DNA of 64,000 nucleotides from an uncultured Flavobacteriales bacterium (GCA_905181855.1 CAJIZE010000001.1:1-64000), one strand, 5' to 3'. Positions 17,163 through 26,621 are shown, counted from the first letter of the stretch. Notes: generated by a model from the sequence alone, not told the origin. Program-made: numbers and translations.

Positions 17163-17894
17163 TTAGCTATTCTGTTTTAGGAAAATCTCTGCTTTTACAA
17201 TGTCCTCAGGTGTATCAATAGCAATTCCAACATCATTGCAACTATAAGCGTAAATCGAAAATCCATTTTGCAGCCACTTCAACTGTTCAAGTTTTTCTAG
17301 TTTTTCTAAACTGCTTATCTTCAGCTTTTTAATTTGTTTTAAAACAGATGTTTTGTAACCATAAAGCCCGATATGTTTTTTGTAAACGGACACATCTGCT
17401 TGAGGGTTTTGATGAGGAATAACGCTCCTTGAAAAATAAAGGACACTGTCGTTTTTGTCAATAACCATTTTTACTCTGTTTGCCGATTCTACATCTTCAA
17501 ATTTTGCAAAATGTGTATAAAGTGTTGCAATTTCTGCGTTAGGGTTGGAAAATGAATCAATCAACATATTTATAGTTGATGGATCTATAAAGGGTTCATC
17601 ACCTTGAATGTTAATTACAATGTCGGCGTTTGTTTCTATTTTATCCAAGGTTTCAGCACAACGGTCCGTGCCGCTTTGTAATTCAGAATCTGTCATGCAA
17701 AATCGACCACCAAAACCTACAACAACATCGGCAATGCGTTGGTCGTCAGTGGCAACAATTACTTCCGTTAGATTTGACTTGGTAGCTTGTTCGTAAACCC
17801 GTTGAATCATGCATTTACCCCCAATATTAACCAATGGCTTCCCTGGAAAACGGGTTGAATCAAACCGAGCAGGAATTATACCTATTGATTTCAA
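17163..17894 (-). CDS. kdsB: 3-Deoxy-manno-octulosonate cytidylyltransferase
   Basis: 243 residues. Activates KDO with CTP to CMP-KDO for lipid A inner-core synthesis. Motifs: IPARFDSTRFPGKPL at the N-terminus (nucleotide-binding), ATDDQRI, SGTDRCAE, and VINIQGDEPFI. Length is normal for KdsB. Transcribed divergently from the DUF1571/LysM gene with about 50 bp between. Confidence 0.95.
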   Translation of the reverse strand: MKSIGIIPARFDSTRFPGKPLVNIGGKCMIQRVYEQATKSNLTEVIVATDDQRIADVVVGFGGRFCMTDSELQSGTDRCAETLDKIETNADIVINIQGDEPFIDPSTINMLIDSFSNPNAEIATLYTHFAKFEDVESANRVKMVIDKNDSVLYFSRSVIPHQNPQADVSVYKKHIGLYGYKTSVLKQIKKLKISSLEKLEKLEQLKWLQNGFSIYAYSCNDVGIAIDTPEDIVKAEIFLKQNS

Positions 17895-17944
17895 AATTCA
17901 GATTGATTTTTTTCGTTCATTTGGAGATAGCTAAAATTTTCTGT

Positions 17945-18805
17945 TTGTCAAAGGTAAACCTACTCACCACTTTCTTATTACTCTTAACCCAAGTTTTTGC
18001 TTTTGGGCAGGATGGCGGTCAAATACTTCTAAAATCAGTTGAAGAAATTCAAAGGTTGACATCGCTTCAATTCGAAATGGTTTCAAATGAGCGTATTGAA
18101 GGTGAATTACTGCAATCTAAGTCGTTAACAAAAACTGAAATGAACCCTTACAGAAGCTATTTGAAGGGAATTTTAGGTGATGGGACAAGAGGGCCAGAGT
18201 TACTGTATGCAAAAGATAAAAACAACAACGAAGTATTGGTTTCTCCAAACAAATTCCCCTTTTTCAATATCAAAACCAAACCAAATTCTTGGATCCTAAG
18301 AAAAGGACACCATTATACGGTTGAGGAAAATATTTATACTTTCATTTCTAAGGTAATGGTTAACGAGTTTAAAAAACTGGGACACGATAACTTAGACCAA
18401 TATGTATCAATGCAAGATGATGTTTTGTACAACAACAAAAAGTGCTATCATATTACAACGAATTGGACTGAATTTGAGTGGATCCGTTATAAGGTGAAAA
18501 ACGGAGAAACGTTAACCAGCATAGCTCAAAGCAAACGCATTTGCGATACTCAAGTATTATTCAAAAATGATGACGTTGACAGTTATGAAGATGTTGAAAC
18601 AGGTGATGACATTCTAATTCCAAACCATTACGCTAAACAAGTAATATTTTACATCGAAAAAACGTCACTTTTACCTTTATATATCAAAATTTCAGATGAG
18701 AAAGGTGTATTTGCGATTTATGAAATATCGGAATTAATCATTAATCCGGAATTCAATGAATTGGACTTTTCAACAGAAAACGAGGATTATAATTTTAAGT
18801 ATTAA
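17945..18805 (+). CDS. Secreted DUF1571-like protein with an embedded LysM domain
   Basis: About 286 residues from a TTG start at 17945, giving the signal peptide MSKVNLLTTFLLLLTQVFAFGQ; a TTG at 17921 is an alternative, and no ATG is usable. The frame is open further upstream but would overlap kdsB. The mature part looks like DUF1571 (PYRSYLKG, PNSWILRKGHHYTVEENIY, then IEKTSLLPLYIKISDEKG), a LolA-like fold. Between the two halves sits a LysM module, YKVKNGETLTSIAQ to GDDILIPNHY, at about 180-225. LysM binds peptidoglycan, so a periplasmic wall-associated role is likely. The exact function is unknown. Confidence 0.75.
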   Translation: MSKVNLLTTFLLLLTQVFAFGQDGGQILLKSVEEIQRLTSLQFEMVSNERIEGELLQSKSLTKTEMNPYRSYLKGILGDGTRGPELLYAKDKNNNEVLVSPNKFPFFNIKTKPNSWILRKGHHYTVEENIYTFISKVMVNEFKKLGHDNLDQYVSMQDDVLYNNKKCYHITTNWTEFEWIRYKVKNGETLTSIAQSKRICDTQVLFKNDDVDSYEDVETGDDILIPNHYAKQVIFYIEKTSLLPLYIKISDEKGVFAIYEISELIINPEFNELDFSTENEDYNFKY

Positions 18806-18856
18806 ATTGCGAATTGAGGTTGACATAGCGCGGGTTTTGCTTAAGCATCTGCATAG

Positions 18857-18876
18857 AATACCTACCAAAAGGTATT
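18857..18876. repeat. Inverted repeat AATACCT-N6-AGGTATT
   Basis: Perfect 7-bp arms with a 6-nt loop, 17 bp before the -33 box of the suf promoter. No T-run follows, so an operator is as likely as a weak terminator for the DUF1571 gene. Confidence 0.4.
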
Positions 18877-18892
18877 TATTGTTGTTAATAAG

Positions 18893-18923
18893 TTGTTATT
18901 TAGAACTATTCTAAATAAATTTG
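18893..18923 (+). promoter_or_regulatory. suf promoter overlapped by a perfect 23-bp palindrome
   Basis: TTG at 18893-18895, 20-nt spacer, TAAATTTG at 18916-18923: a textbook Bacteroidota promoter. A perfect inverted repeat TTATTTAGAA-CTA-TTCTAAATAA covers 18896-18918, filling the spacer and entering the -7 box. A bound dimeric repressor here would block sigma. The symmetry resembles metal-dependent repressor boxes (DtxR or Fur class) but I cannot assign the regulator. Confidence 0.65.
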
Positions 18924-18965
18924 CACCTACAATAAACATCCAACAACATTAACTGTTCTACAACT

Positions 18966-19292
18966 ATGATAACTGTTTCTAAATCGGCAAAAGATGAAGT
19001 ACTTAGACTTATGCAAAATGGCGAAGTAAGTACGGATAAGTTTATAAGAGTAGGGGTAAAAGGCGGCGGATGCTCAGGTCTATCTTACGATATGGACTTT
19101 GATAGCAACCTTACTGAACAAGACAAAATTTTTGAAGACCAAGGTGTAAAAGTCGTGGTCGACAAAAAAAGTTTTCTATACCTAGTAGGAACTGAGCTTG
19201 ATTTTTCTGGAGGATTGAATGGTAATGGCTTTACTTTTAAAAATCCAAACGCTTCACGAACTTGTGGTTGTGGTGAAAGTTTCTCCATTTAA
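18966..19292 (+). CDS. sufA: Iron-sulfur cluster assembly A-type carrier
   Basis: 108 residues, HesB/IscA fold. The three conserved Cys are C36 (GGGCSG) and C100/C102 (TCGCGES). It receives clusters from SufBCD and hands them to apo-proteins. First gene of the suf operon, 43 nt downstream of the -7 element; sufB follows 11 bp later. IscA and SufA cannot be told apart by sequence alone, but the operon makes SufA the fitting name. Confidence 0.92.
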   Translation: MITVSKSAKDEVLRLMQNGEVSTDKFIRVGVKGGGCSGLSYDMDFDSNLTEQDKIFEDQGVKVVVDKKSFLYLVGTELDFSGGLNGNGFTFKNPNASRTCGCGESFSI

Positions 19293-19303
19293 TTTTAAAT
19301 AAG

Positions 19304-20752
19304 ATGGCTACCACAGAAAAAGAATTGCTTGAAAAGGTTACTAAAACTGAGTATAAATACGGTTTTACTACCAATATTGAGTCAGATAAAGCACCCAAAG
19401 GCTTAAATGAAGATATCATCAGACTGATATCGTCAAAAAAGGAAGAGCCGCAATGGCTTCTTGATTTTAGATTAAAATCATTCGAAATTTGGAAAACGAT
19501 GAAAGAGCCAAATTGGGCTCACGTTAAATATCCAAAAATTGATTTTCAAGATTTATATTATTATGCCGCACCAAAACCTAAAAAGAACTTAGAAAGTTTA
19601 GATGAGGTTGATCCTGAATTATTGGATACTTTTAAAAAGTTAGGTATTTCAATCGAAGAGCAAAAACGCCTTTCAGGAGTTGCTGTTGATATTGTTATGG
19701 ATAGCGTTTCAGTGGCCACAACATTTACAAAAACCTTAAAAGAAAAAGGAATCATTTTCTGCTCAATGGGCGAGGCGGTTAAAAACTACCCTGAATTAAT
19801 TCAAGAGCATTTGGCTTCGGTTGTGCCGGTTAAAGACAATTTTTATGCAGCATTAAACTCAGCAGTTTTCACTGATGGTTCTTTTTGCTACATCCCAAAA
19901 GGGGTTCGTTGCCCAATGGAACTTTCAACTTATTTTAGAATCAACGAATCAAACACAGGTCAGTTTGAAAGAACACTTGTAATTGCTGATGAAGATAGCT
20001 ATGTAAGTTACCTTGAAGGCTGCACTGCGCCAATGCGTGATGAAAATCAATTGCATGCAGCAGTTGTAGAATTGAAAGCGGCTAAAGGAGCAGAAATAAA
20101 ATATTCTACAGTTCAAAACTGGTATCCTGGCGACAAAAATGGCAAAGGTGGGATCTACAATTTTGTAACAAAACGCGGCATTTGCGAAGGTGACCATTCA
20201 AAAATATCTTGGACACAAGTAGAAACTGGTTCAGCTATTACTTGGAAATACCCAAGTTGTATTTTAAAAGGAAATCATTCAATTGGTGAATTTTACTCTG
20301 TTGCAGTAACTAATAACCATCAGCAAGCTGATACAGGGACCAAGATGATACATATTGGTAAAAACACCAAGAGTACAATCATATCAAAAGGTGTATCAGC
20401 TGGTTTTAGCAACAACAGTTACCGAGGATTGGTTAGGATCAACAAATCAGCAACCAATGCACGTAACTTTTCTCAATGCGATTCTTTACTAATGGGCGAT
20501 CAATGTGGAGCGCATACTTTTCCATACATAGAGACAGAAAATAGTTCAGCGCAAGTAGAACACGAAGCAACAACTTCAAAAATTGGCGAAGACCAAATAT
20601 TTTATTGCAACCAAAGAGGAATTGCAACTGAAAAGGCAATCAATTTAATTGTGAACGGATACGCCAAAGAGGTGCTCAACAAACTACCAATGGAGTTTGC
20701 CGTTGAAGCCCAAAAATTATTAGAAATAAGTTTAGAAGGAAGTGTTGGTTAA
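19304..20752 (+). CDS. sufB: SufB scaffold subunit
   Basis: 482 residues. Beta-helix scaffold that, with SufC and SufD, builds Fe-S clusters. Typical stretches: [41 protein letters not shown] and [22 protein letters not shown], the last carrying the conserved Cys near the C-terminus. Full length. sufC follows after 35 bp. Confidence 0.96.
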   Translation: MATTEKELLEKVTKTEYKYGFTTNIESDKAPKGLNEDIIRLISSKKEEPQWLLDFRLKSFEIWKTMKEPNWAHVKYPKIDFQDLYYYAAPKPKKNLESLDEVDPELLDTFKKLGISIEEQKRLSGVAVDIVMDSVSVATTFTKTLKEKGIIFCSMGEAVKNYPELIQEHLASVVPVKDNFYAALNSAVFTDGSFCYIPKGVRCPMELSTYFRINESNTGQFERTLVIADEDSYVSYLEGCTAPMRDENQLHAAVVELKAAKGAEIKYSTVQNWYPGDKNGKGGIYNFVTKRGICEGDHSKISWTQVETGSAITWKYPSCILKGNHSIGEFYSVAVTNNHQQADTGTKMIHIGKNTKSTIISKGVSAGFSNNSYRGLVRINKSATNARNFSQCDSLLMGDQCGAHTFPYIETENSSAQVEHEATTSKIGEDQIFYCNQRGIATEKAINLIVNGYAKEVLNKLPMEFAVEAQKLLEISLEGSVG

Positions 20753-20787
20753 CGCCACATTATTTATTCAAATAAAAACACAAAGCA

Positions 20788-21543
20788 TTGTTACAAATAA
20801 AAAACCTAGAAGCATCCATAGAAGAAAAACAAATTCTTAAAGGGATTAACCTAGAGATAAAACGAGGTGAGGTTCATGCTATTATGGGGCCAAATGGATC
20901 TGGAAAAAGCACCTTGGCGTCAGTTTTAGCAGGTAAAGAAGATTATGAAGTGACCAATGGTTCGGTACTTTTTGAAGGTAAAGAATTACTTGAATTAGCT
21001 CCTGAAGATAGAGCAGCTGAAGGTCTTTTCTTGGCCTTTCAATACCCAGTGGAAATTCCTGGAGTTAGCAACATTAACTTTCTTAAAACCGCCATTAATT
21101 CTATAAGGGAGTACAAAGGAATGCAACCGATTCCTGCTAAAGAATTTTTAGCTAAAGTGAAAGAGAAAAAAGAACTGGTTGAGTTGCAATCTACCTTAAC
21201 CAATCGTTCAGTAAATGAAGGTTTTTCAGGTGGTGAAAAAAAGCGGAATGAAATATTTCAAATGGCAATGTTAAATCCTAAATTGGCCATTTTAGATGAA
21301 ACCGATTCGGGTCTTGATATTGATGCTTTAAGAATTGTTGCCAATGGCGTAAATAAACTTAAAACAAAAGACAACGCAGTACTTCTAATTACACATTACC
21401 AGCGGTTGCTCGATTACATTGTTCCAGATTTTGTTCATGTTTTGTACCAAGGCAGAATCATAAAAACAGGCGGTAAAGAACTAGCTCTTGAGTTAGAAGA
21501 AAAGGGCTACGATTGGATTCAAGAAACTGAAGTATCAGCTTAA
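20788..21543 (+). CDS. sufC: SufC ABC-type ATPase
   Basis: 251 residues. Walker [10 protein letters not shown], signature [10 protein letters not shown], Walker [15 protein letters not shown] and switch His in ITHYQR. It drives conformational change of SufBD. Start is a TTG at 20788, giving [11 protein letters not shown], which matches family N-termini; no ATG fits. Its stop overlaps the sufD start by one base (TAATG). Confidence 0.95.
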   Translation: MLQIKNLEASIEEKQILKGINLEIKRGEVHAIMGPNGSGKSTLASVLAGKEDYEVTNGSVLFEGKELLELAPEDRAAEGLFLAFQYPVEIPGVSNINFLKTAINSIREYKGMQPIPAKEFLAKVKEKKELVELQSTLTNRSVNEGFSGGEKKRNEIFQMAMLNPKLAILDETDSGLDIDALRIVANGVNKLKTKDNAVLLITHYQRLLDYIVPDFVHVLYQGRIIKTGGKELALELEEKGYDWIQETEVSA

Positions 21544-22751
21544 TGGAATTAACTCAAACCACCATAGTTGCTAAGCCTTTACCTTTCGCTGATTTTGTTT
21601 TACCAGAAAGTAAACAAGGTCAAAACTTCCTTAATCTTAGCTTTCCAACTACCCGAAACGAATACTGGAAATACACCAGACTCGGTAAGCTAAAAACTGC
21701 AAAACTTAAGATATCTCAAACAAGCAATATTACAGTTGAAACAATTAACAATATTGTAGCTATTGATAGGTATCAGCTGGTTGTTTTTGAAAACGGATTT
21801 TTACGAAACGACTTAAGTGATTTAACCGGAATAGAAGAAAACAACACGCTTTCGAATAAACTAAGCAACGAATATTTTACCGCTTTGAGCGATGCCAGTT
21901 TTACATCTGGAATAAATTTAAAAGTTAAGGCAAATACGGTGCTAACAAAACCATTGTTGTTGGTTAATAGCAGCTCTGACCCAGAAAGTATTTCTAACAT
22001 TAACCACAACATTACCACTCAGCAAGGATCAGAAGCAATGGTTTGTATGCTTGATTTGGCTGCAGCTGAGGGTTCTGGTTTTTTAAATTCGGTTACACGA
22101 ATTAACGCTGAAAGCTCTTCAAACTTAGAGATAGTTAACCTTCAGGTTTTGGGTAAAGCTACGGCGATTCAAAACATTTATGTTGATGTAGCTGAAGATG
22201 CAAGTTTCAAGCATTTTGGGTTTTCATTAATCGGACAACTTACCCGGAACAACATTAACGTCAACCTGAATAAAACAGGTGCTTATGCCGAGTTAAATGG
22301 GGTTTATGTTCCTTCGGGGTCACAGCACATTGACAACCACACATACATTGATCACATTGCGCCAAATTGCAACAGCAGTGAACTTTACAGAGGTATTTTA
22401 TCAAATACTGCAACTGGGGTTTTCAATGGTAAGGTTATGGTGCGGCAAGCCGCTCAAAAAACGAATGCTTTTCAGGCCAACAACAACATTTTGTTGTCTG
22501 ATAAGGCAACAATGAACAGTAAACCAGAGCTCGAAATTTATGCAGATGACGTAAAATGTTCGCATGGTTCTACCACAGGTCAAATGGATAAAGACGCGCT
22601 CTTTTATTTGCAAGCTAGGGGCATTAAAAAAACAGCTGCAGTTAAACTTTTGGTTACTGCTTTCGCTGATGATGTTGTTTCAAGGGTATCTGACGAGCAC
22701 CTAGCAGAACTAATCAATGCAATGATTGAAAAACAAATTTCTGAAAATTGA
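21543..22751 (+). CDS. sufD: SufD scaffold subunit
   Basis: 402 residues, paralogue of SufB with the same right-handed beta-helix core. Family landmarks: RNEYWKYT near the N-terminus, SGSQHIDNHTYIDH, YRGILSNTATGVFNGKV and VKCSHGSTTGQMD near the C-terminus. Coupled to sufC by a one-base overlap and to sufS by a four-base overlap. Confidence 0.95.
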   Translation: MELTQTTIVAKPLPFADFVLPESKQGQNFLNLSFPTTRNEYWKYTRLGKLKTAKLKISQTSNITVETINNIVAIDRYQLVVFENGFLRNDLSDLTGIEENNTLSNKLSNEYFTALSDASFTSGINLKVKANTVLTKPLLLVNSSSDPESISNINHNITTQQGSEAMVCMLDLAAAEGSGFLNSVTRINAESSSNLEIVNLQVLGKATAIQNIYVDVAEDASFKHFGFSLIGQLTRNNINVNLNKTGAYAELNGVYVPSGSQHIDNHTYIDHIAPNCNSSELYRGILSNTATGVFNGKVMVRQAAQKTNAFQANNNILLSDKATMNSKPELEIYADDVKCSHGSTTGQMDKDALFYLQARGIKKTAAVKLLVTAFADDVVSRVSDEHLAELINAMIEKQISEN

Positions 22752-23974
22752 CGAATCTAGATCCATATAAAACACGTGCTGATTTTCCAATCCTTCATCA
22801 GGATATCAACGGGAAGCCTTTGGTATATTTTGATAACGGAGCATCATCGCAAAAGCCAAAAGTTGTAATCGATGCCGTATCGAATTACTATTCAAAATCT
22901 CATGCAAATGTACATAGAGGCGTTCATACGTTAAGCCAAGAGGCTACCAATATGTATGAGGACGCACGTAGAAAATTAAAGACTTTTGTAAACGCACGAT
23001 TCGAAGAAGAAATCGTTTTCACCTCTGGTACAACACAAAGCATAAATTTATTAGCCTTTTCGATTGGTGAAAAATACATCCAAAAGGGCGATGAAATTTT
23101 AATCACTGAAATGGAGCACCACTCCAACATTGTGCCCTGGCAAATGTTGTGTGAAAGAAAAGGCGCAACCTTAAAGGTTGCACCAATATTTGACAATGGC
23201 GAACTGAATGTTGATGCATTCAAACAGCTGTTGAGTTACAAAACTAAATTAGCGGCGTTTATACACGTTTCAAACACATTGGGAACCGTAAACCCTGTAA
23301 AGGAATTGATCAACGCTTGCAATGCAAACGGCACAAAAGTTTTTATTGATGGAGCCCAATCAGCGCCTCATCTTAAAATTGATGTTCAAGATCTAAACTG
23401 CGACTTTTATGCTTTTTCGGGGCATAAATTGTGCGGCCCAACTGGCATCGGAATTATATACGGACGAAAGGATTTACTTGAAGAAATGCCACCTTATCAA
23501 GGAGGTGGTGAGATGATTAAAACCGTAACGTTTGAGAAAACAACGTACAATGAATTGCCACATAAATTTGAGGCGGGAACGCCAAATATTGCAGGTGTTA
23601 TTGGGTTAGGGGTAGCCATTGATTACATTAATAATTTAGGATTATTGAATATTGAAAAGTATGAAAACGAACTTTTGCAATACGCTACAAAACAACTGAT
23701 AGAAAACATTCCGGAAATTAAAATTTACGGAAATGCGAAACACAAAGCATCGCTTATTTCGTTTTTAATTGGCAATCATCATCCTTACGATGTTGGTGCG
23801 CTTTTAGATCAAATGGGTATCGCAGTTAGAACAGGACACCATTGTACTGAACCTTTAATGAGCCGATATGGAATACCAGGAACAATAAGAGCTTCTTTCT
23901 CGTTTTACAATACAAAAGAGGAGATTGACAAAATGATTTCCGGGCTACAGAAAGCATTAAATATTTTATCGTAA
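22748..23974 (+). CDS. sufS: Cysteine desulfurase SufS
   Basis: 408 residues, PLP-dependent class V aminotransferase fold. The PLP Lys is K227 in SGHKLCGPTG; the persulfide Cys is C366 in RTGHHCTEP. It mobilises sulfur from cysteine for SufE. The start is a TTG at 22748 inside the sufD stop (TTGA, overlapping four bases), giving MTNLDPYKTRADFP; the next ATG would remove the N-terminal segment. Confidence 0.96.
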   Translation: MTNLDPYKTRADFPILHQDINGKPLVYFDNGASSQKPKVVIDAVSNYYSKSHANVHRGVHTLSQEATNMYEDARRKLKTFVNARFEEEIVFTSGTTQSINLLAFSIGEKYIQKGDEILITEMEHHSNIVPWQMLCERKGATLKVAPIFDNGELNVDAFKQLLSYKTKLAAFIHVSNTLGTVNPVKELINACNANGTKVFIDGAQSAPHLKIDVQDLNCDFYAFSGHKLCGPTGIGIIYGRKDLLEEMPPYQGGGEMIKTVTFEKTTYNELPHKFEAGTPNIAGVIGLGVAIDYINNLGLLNIEKYENELLQYATKQLIENIPEIKIYGNAKHKASLISFLIGNHHPYDVGALLDQMGIAVRTGHHCTEPLMSRYGIPGTIRASFSFYNTKEEIDKMISGLQKALNILS

Positions 23975-24396
23975 TGGACATTAATTCAATTCAAGACGAA
24001 ATCGTAGAAGAGTTTACGCTTTTTGAAGACTGGCTTGATAAATACGAGCACATCATTAACCTTGGTAAAGAATTAACTGAACTTGATACCTCACACCGAG
24101 TAGATGAAAACCTTGTAAAGGGATGCCAATCGCAGGTGTGGTTAAACGCAAACCACAACAAAGGAAAATTACTTTTTGAAGCCGATAGTGATGCGTTGAT
24201 CACCAAAGGATTGATAGCGCTTTTGATAAGAGTATTATCAAATAATTCATCGAAAGAAATTATGGATGCCGAACTTTATTTTATTGATAAAATCGGTTTA
24301 GGAAACCATCTTTCACCAAACAGAGCAAATGGATTAGCATCGATGGTGAAAAAAATTAAAACATATGCAATTGCTTATAGCGCAATCAACAACTAA
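23974..24396 (+). CDS. sufE: SufE sulfur acceptor
   Basis: 140 residues. The sulfur-accepting Cys is C51 in VKGCQSQVWL. It takes persulfide from SufS and passes it to SufB. ATG overlaps the sufS stop by one base (TAATG), so the two partner proteins are made together. Confidence 0.95.
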   Translation: MDINSIQDEIVEEFTLFEDWLDKYEHIINLGKELTELDTSHRVDENLVKGCQSQVWLNANHNKGKLLFEADSDALITKGLIALLIRVLSNNSSKEIMDAELYFIDKIGLGNHLSPNRANGLASMVKKIKTYAIAYSAINN

Positions 24397-24398
24397 CC

Positions 24399-24725
24399 AT
24401 GGATAAAAAAGAACTTGAAAATAGAGTTATTGAAGCAATCAAAACGTGCTACGACCCTGAAATTCCAGTAGATGTATACGAGTTGGGATTGATTTACGAC
24501 GTGTCGTTAAAAAGCATTGATGGTTCAGAATTGAGCTTTGTTGATGTTTTGATGACCCTAACTTCACCAAACTGTCCTGTTGCTGAAAGCTTACCTATGG
24601 AAGTGGAAAATAAAGTCAGACACTTGACAGAAGTTGAAGATGCCAAAGTTGAAATAACATTTGAGCCACCTTGGACTAAGGATATGATGAGTGAAGAAGC
24701 TCAGTATGAGCTTGGGTTTATGTAG
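24399..24725 (+). CDS. sufT: DUF59/MIP18-family Fe-S assembly protein (SufT-like)
   Basis: 108 residues. Typical MIP18/PaaD-like features: CYDPEIPVDVYELGLIYDV at 17-35 and TLTSPNCPVAESLP around 53-66 with the reactive Cys, then FEPPWTKDMMSEEAQ. Family members help mature Fe-S proteins. Two bases after sufE in the same operon, which supports the role. Confidence 0.9.
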   Translation: MDKKELENRVIEAIKTCYDPEIPVDVYELGLIYDVSLKSIDGSELSFVDVLMTLTSPNCPVAESLPMEVENKVRHLTEVEDAKVEITFEPPWTKDMMSEEAQYELGFM

Positions 24726-24739
24726 AATTACTCCTTTAA

Positions 24740-25234
24740 ATGATTGAAAATAAGATAACGAAAAGTGGATTAATAACGCTCGATGCAGAAGAAATGCTTC
24801 AGTCGGCTGATCTTGCTAGCGTTGATATTAAGCAGTTTTTATGGCAAGAATTAGTTGTAAAAGAAAAAGAATTCAGACAACAAACTACAGAATTTAACTG
24901 GGCACAATTTAAAAACAAGTACGTTGCTGTTTTCTTGTCTGTAGATGCCATTATACCGCATTGGGCCTACATGCTGATTGCTTCTTACCTTGGTGAGGCG
25001 AAACAATGCTATTTCATACAGCCAGAACATCTGCAAGAAGCAGCTGTATTAAATATGATAGATGCCCTAAAACAGGAAGAATTTGAAGGCCAACGAGTGA
25101 TCATAAAAGGTTGCGGGAATGTTGATTTATCGCCAGCTGTTTACATTCGGTTTACCCAAAAATTGAAACCGGTAGTGAAGTCGTTAATGTTTGGAGAGCC
25201 TTGTTCAACGGTTCCTATTTATAAGAAAAAGTAA
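24740..25234 (+). CDS. DUF2480 family protein
   Basis: 164 residues. Recognised as the Bacteroidota-specific DUF2480 family by its start (MIENKITKSGLITLDAEEM), FLWQELVVKEKEFR, the DAIIPHWAYMLIASYL segment and the C-terminal FGEPCSTVPIYKKK with a single conserved Cys. No known function. Last gene of the suf transcript, 14 bp behind sufT, and convergent with the M23 peptidase gene 3 bp away. Its position suggests a link to Fe-S assembly or repair, but that is inference. Confidence 0.88.
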   Translation: MIENKITKSGLITLDAEEMLQSADLASVDIKQFLWQELVVKEKEFRQQTTEFNWAQFKNKYVAVFLSVDAIIPHWAYMLIASYLGEAKQCYFIQPEHLQEAAVLNMIDALKQEEFEGQRVIIKGCGNVDLSPAVYIRFTQKLKPVVKSLMFGEPCSTVPIYKKK

Positions 25235-25237
25235 AAA

Positions 25238-26515
25238 TCAGCTTACTACATTTCCCGATTCTAAAGAATCTAGCTTAGTCTGAATAGGCTTAATAAACTC
25301 ATAAAAGGCCGGTTGGTTCTTTTTAAGAACGGGCTTACTTGGCGGAAACTTTTCTCTTCTGTGATCAATTTGAGCACCGTGTTTCCAAAATCGGTAACAA
25401 ACATGAGGTCCGGTCGCAAGCCCTGTAGCACCAACATAACCAATGGTTTGCCCTTGCCTTACTTTTGCACCTGACTTTATACCTTTTCCTATTTTACTCA
25501 TGTGTAAGTACTGCGTTGTATAGGTAGAGTTGTGTCTAACTTTTACATAATTACCGTTATATTTTTTGTATCGAGCCTCAATTACAACACCGTCGCTGGT
25601 TGACATAATTGGCGTTCCGTGGGGCGCTGCATAATCAGTTCCTTTATGCGCTTTCCACCTTTTTTGAACCGGATGGTATCTGCTGCTGGTGTAGGCCGAG
25701 CTCATTCTTCCAAACTTTAAAGGAGACTTTAAAAAGGCTTTCCTTAAGCTGTTGGCTTGATCATCAAAATAATCTACAAAACCATCTTGCTCAAAAGCAA
25801 ATGCATAATAGTCGTCTTTAAAGTGAGTAAACACAGCCGATTTAATTTCATCAATACCAATTCTTTTACCGTCAACAAATTTCTCAGTGTAAACAACTTT
25901 AAATTTATCACCTTTTTGAATTCGGTAAAAATCAATTGTCCAGGCGTATATGTTCGCCATTTCCATCGCTAATGCTGGCGATGAACCAATATCAGCTAGT
26001 GTTTGGTACAATGACGAATTAATTGTTCCGTAGCTAACCTTCTCCCTAATTTCAACTGGTTTCGTGCCTCTAAATACATTGATAGTATCCCGCATATCGA
26101 ATACTATAAACTCAGTTGCATTTGGCTCATAAACAAAACACAAGGCTTTACCTAGCGAGTCTTTGTTGCAAAATACAGCATAGCTTTTACCCGATACAAT
26201 GTAACGAACATCAAAAATATCAGAGGCTTTTTTTACCAACCTGTCAATTTCATTATAAGGTACATGGTAACTTAAAAGGATATCTGCTAAAAACTGATTT
26301 GGCTTTATTACGCCCTTGTGGATATCAAATGAATCAACCGGAAGGTTGTACAATTTAATTATTTGTACAGTTGAGTCGATTCCTTCTTCTGAAGTTACAG
26401 ACAAGACACCTGATGGCTTTTCGTTACAACTAACCAGGCAAGCTAGGCAGAGTATTAAACCGGCAAAACATTTAATAAGTCTCAATTTTAATTTTTTACA
26501 AATAAACGCAATCAA
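25238..26515 (-). CDS. Lipoprotein M23-family peptidoglycan peptidase with HxC site
   Basis: 425 residues. Lipobox LVSC after a hydrophobic stretch, so an exported lipoprotein. An alternative TTG start at 26485 would give a shorter N-terminus (MRLIKCFAGLIL). The C-terminal LytM/M23 domain has zinc ligands H290 and D294 (HKGTD), catalytic H338 (YLHMSK) and H371. The last position of the usual HxH pair is Cys (HVCYRF, C373). Cys can bind zinc and this variant is, as far as I recall, common in a Bacteroidota subfamily, so activity as a cross-link endopeptidase is plausible. The N-terminal 220 residues are a region without clear domains. Confidence 0.88.
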   Translation of the reverse strand: MIAFICKKLKLRLIKCFAGLILCLACLVSCNEKPSGVLSVTSEEGIDSTVQIIKLYNLPVDSFDIHKGVIKPNQFLADILLSYHVPYNEIDRLVKKASDIFDVRYIVSGKSYAVFCNKDSLGKALCFVYEPNATEFIVFDMRDTINVFRGTKPVEIREKVSYGTINSSLYQTLADIGSSPALAMEMANIYAWTIDFYRIQKGDKFKVVYTEKFVDGKRIGIDEIKSAVFTHFKDDYYAFAFEQDGFVDYFDDQANSLRKAFLKSPLKFGRMSSAYTSSRYHPVQKRWKAHKGTDYAAPHGTPIMSTSDGVVIEARYKKYNGNYVKVRHNSTYTTQYLHMSKIGKGIKSGAKVRQGQTIGYVGATGLATGPHVCYRFWKHGAQIDHRREKFPPSKPVLKKNQPAFYEFIKPIQTKLDSLESGNVVS

Positions 26516-26519
26516 ACAC

Positions 26520-26621
26520 TTGAAAACCGCAGAGTTTACTTATGATTTAAACACTGCTTTGTGGACGCAATTGCTAAAATACGCGAAACCAAAAACCCAC
26601 GAAAAATGGAAAAAACAATAG
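26520..26621 (+). CDS. Possible 33-residue small protein
   Basis: TTG start at 26520; the product is basic and aromatic-rich (KTAEFTYDL, ALWTQLLKYAKPK, HEKWKKQ). The frame stays open upstream, but that part is antisense to the M23 gene. The sequence reads like protein rather than noise (few rare residues, helical KYAKPKTHEKWKK), and its end overlaps the ATG of the next small ORF by 16 bases. No family recognised; an untranslated spacer is the alternative. Confidence 0.35.
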   Translation: MKTAEFTYDLNTALWTQLLKYAKPKTHEKWKKQ

